Assembly: GCF_008123965.1 (NCBI RefSeq)
Contig: NZ_VSTH01000044.1
Coordinates: 1-41,102, forward strand
DNA length: 41,102 nucleotides
DNA from: Bradyrhizobium hipponense
GTDB lineage: Bacteria > Pseudomonadota > Alphaproteobacteria > Rhizobiales > Xanthobacteraceae
Reading direction: 5' to 3'
The translations under genes and the position numbers were made by a program. The notes beneath the pieces were generated by a model. That model ran no database searches, was not told where the DNA came from, and was given only the letters and a program-made list of their open reading frames with translations. The first letter of the stretch is position 1. Every line of letters begins with the position of its first letter. Below, piece by piece: positions 40,917 through 41,102 of the stretch.

Positions 40917-41102
40917 TCTTCTCCCTCTCCCCGCTTGCGGCAGGGCTATCGCATATGGATTTCACGAGGATTGTCCGCGGGCTGCTCCGCCTCTCCCGCT
41001 TGCGGGAGAGGCCGACGCGCTCGCAGAGCGCGGCGGGTGAGGGCTCTCGCCACGGCGGGATATCCTTCCCAATCCCGACGCCGAGACACCCCCACCCCAA
41101 CC
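40917..41102. repeat. GC-rich intergenic repeat with a perfect hairpin
   Basis: The segment after the monooxygenase stop contains CTCTCCCCGCTTGCGGCAGG and a perfect hairpin at 40989-41012 (GCCTCTCCCGC-TT-GCGGGAGAGGC), then GGGTGAGGGC. I recognise this 'ctctcccgcttgcgggagagg ... gggtgaggg' type as a common intergenic element in Bradyrhizobium. It may terminate the NRPS-locus transcript. It runs off the window edge. Confidence 0.75.

Noticed and set aside
1..41102. tRNA, rRNA, insertion-sequence transposases, integrase or prophage genes
   Set aside because: None was seen on either strand. The duplicated and repeated segments are not accompanied by recognisable mobility genes.

Overview
This 41.1 kb, high-GC window is chromosomal DNA of a rhizobial alphaproteobacterium, most likely Bradyrhizobium or a close relative. 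The evidence is four class III nucleotide cyclases, a palindromic intergenic repeat I recognise from Rhizobiales (about 11829-11893), a perfect FixK/FNR box and the overall gene style. The genus is an inference; no rRNA, tRNA or housekeeping marker is present to prove it.

Left third (1-12.9 kb). This is a loosely packed, accessory-looking region. It holds a 42-residue protein made of two DnaJ-type zinc-finger half-sites, a rhodanese, and a leftward group of two exported DUF1254/DUF1214 proteins with an HlyD-type adaptor. It also holds a small four-cysteine secreted protein behind a FixK/FNR box, a secreted protein with Pro-rich 'NPxPLPP' repeats, and a divergent cupin/LysR pair. It is rich in duplication and decay. 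A ~510 bp cassette (LuxR C-terminal remnant plus a two-helix membrane protein gene) occurs twice, 7.8 kb apart. The tail of the 'NPQPLPP' gene recurs beyond the cupin/LysR pair. A palindromic intergenic repeat is present in three states of preservation.

Middle (10.9-22.6 kb). Three class III adenylate/guanylate cyclases, an outer-membrane beta-barrel protein and a HutD-family protein lie on the minus strand. A compact plus-strand bufferin-type operon follows (DUF2282 precursor, DUF692/MNIO enzyme, DUF2063 partner, DoxX membrane protein), predicted to make a cysteine-modified, copper-binding periplasmic peptide. Then come a SAM methyltransferase and an L,D-transpeptidase with an Ala/Lys-rich helical insert and an apparently inactive second YkuD-like half.

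Polysaccharide block (22.8-27.7 kb). A flippase-like membrane protein, a GT-B-like glycosyltransferase, a Tat-exported GH10 glycosidase and a DUF6492 glycosyltransferase-like protein suggest surface or exopolysaccharide synthesis and processing.

Right end (27.8-41.1 kb). A 1154-residue SAM-cyclase-ATPase-TPR signalling protein is translationally coupled to a PCMT-like methyltransferase. Divergent from it is a natural-product locus: a 2152-residue NRPS (acyl-AMP ligase - carrier - C - A - carrier - terminal C, no thioesterase), a 55-residue Lys-rich protein, a Sfp-type phosphopantetheinyl transferase and an ATGA-coupled luciferase-like monooxygenase. The starter domain resembles oxalate:CoA ligases. 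The A domain has Val where the conserved alpha-amine-binding Asp should be, together with several acidic pocket residues. Together these predict an unusual product. This locus and the bufferin operon are the best candidates for noteworthy biology.
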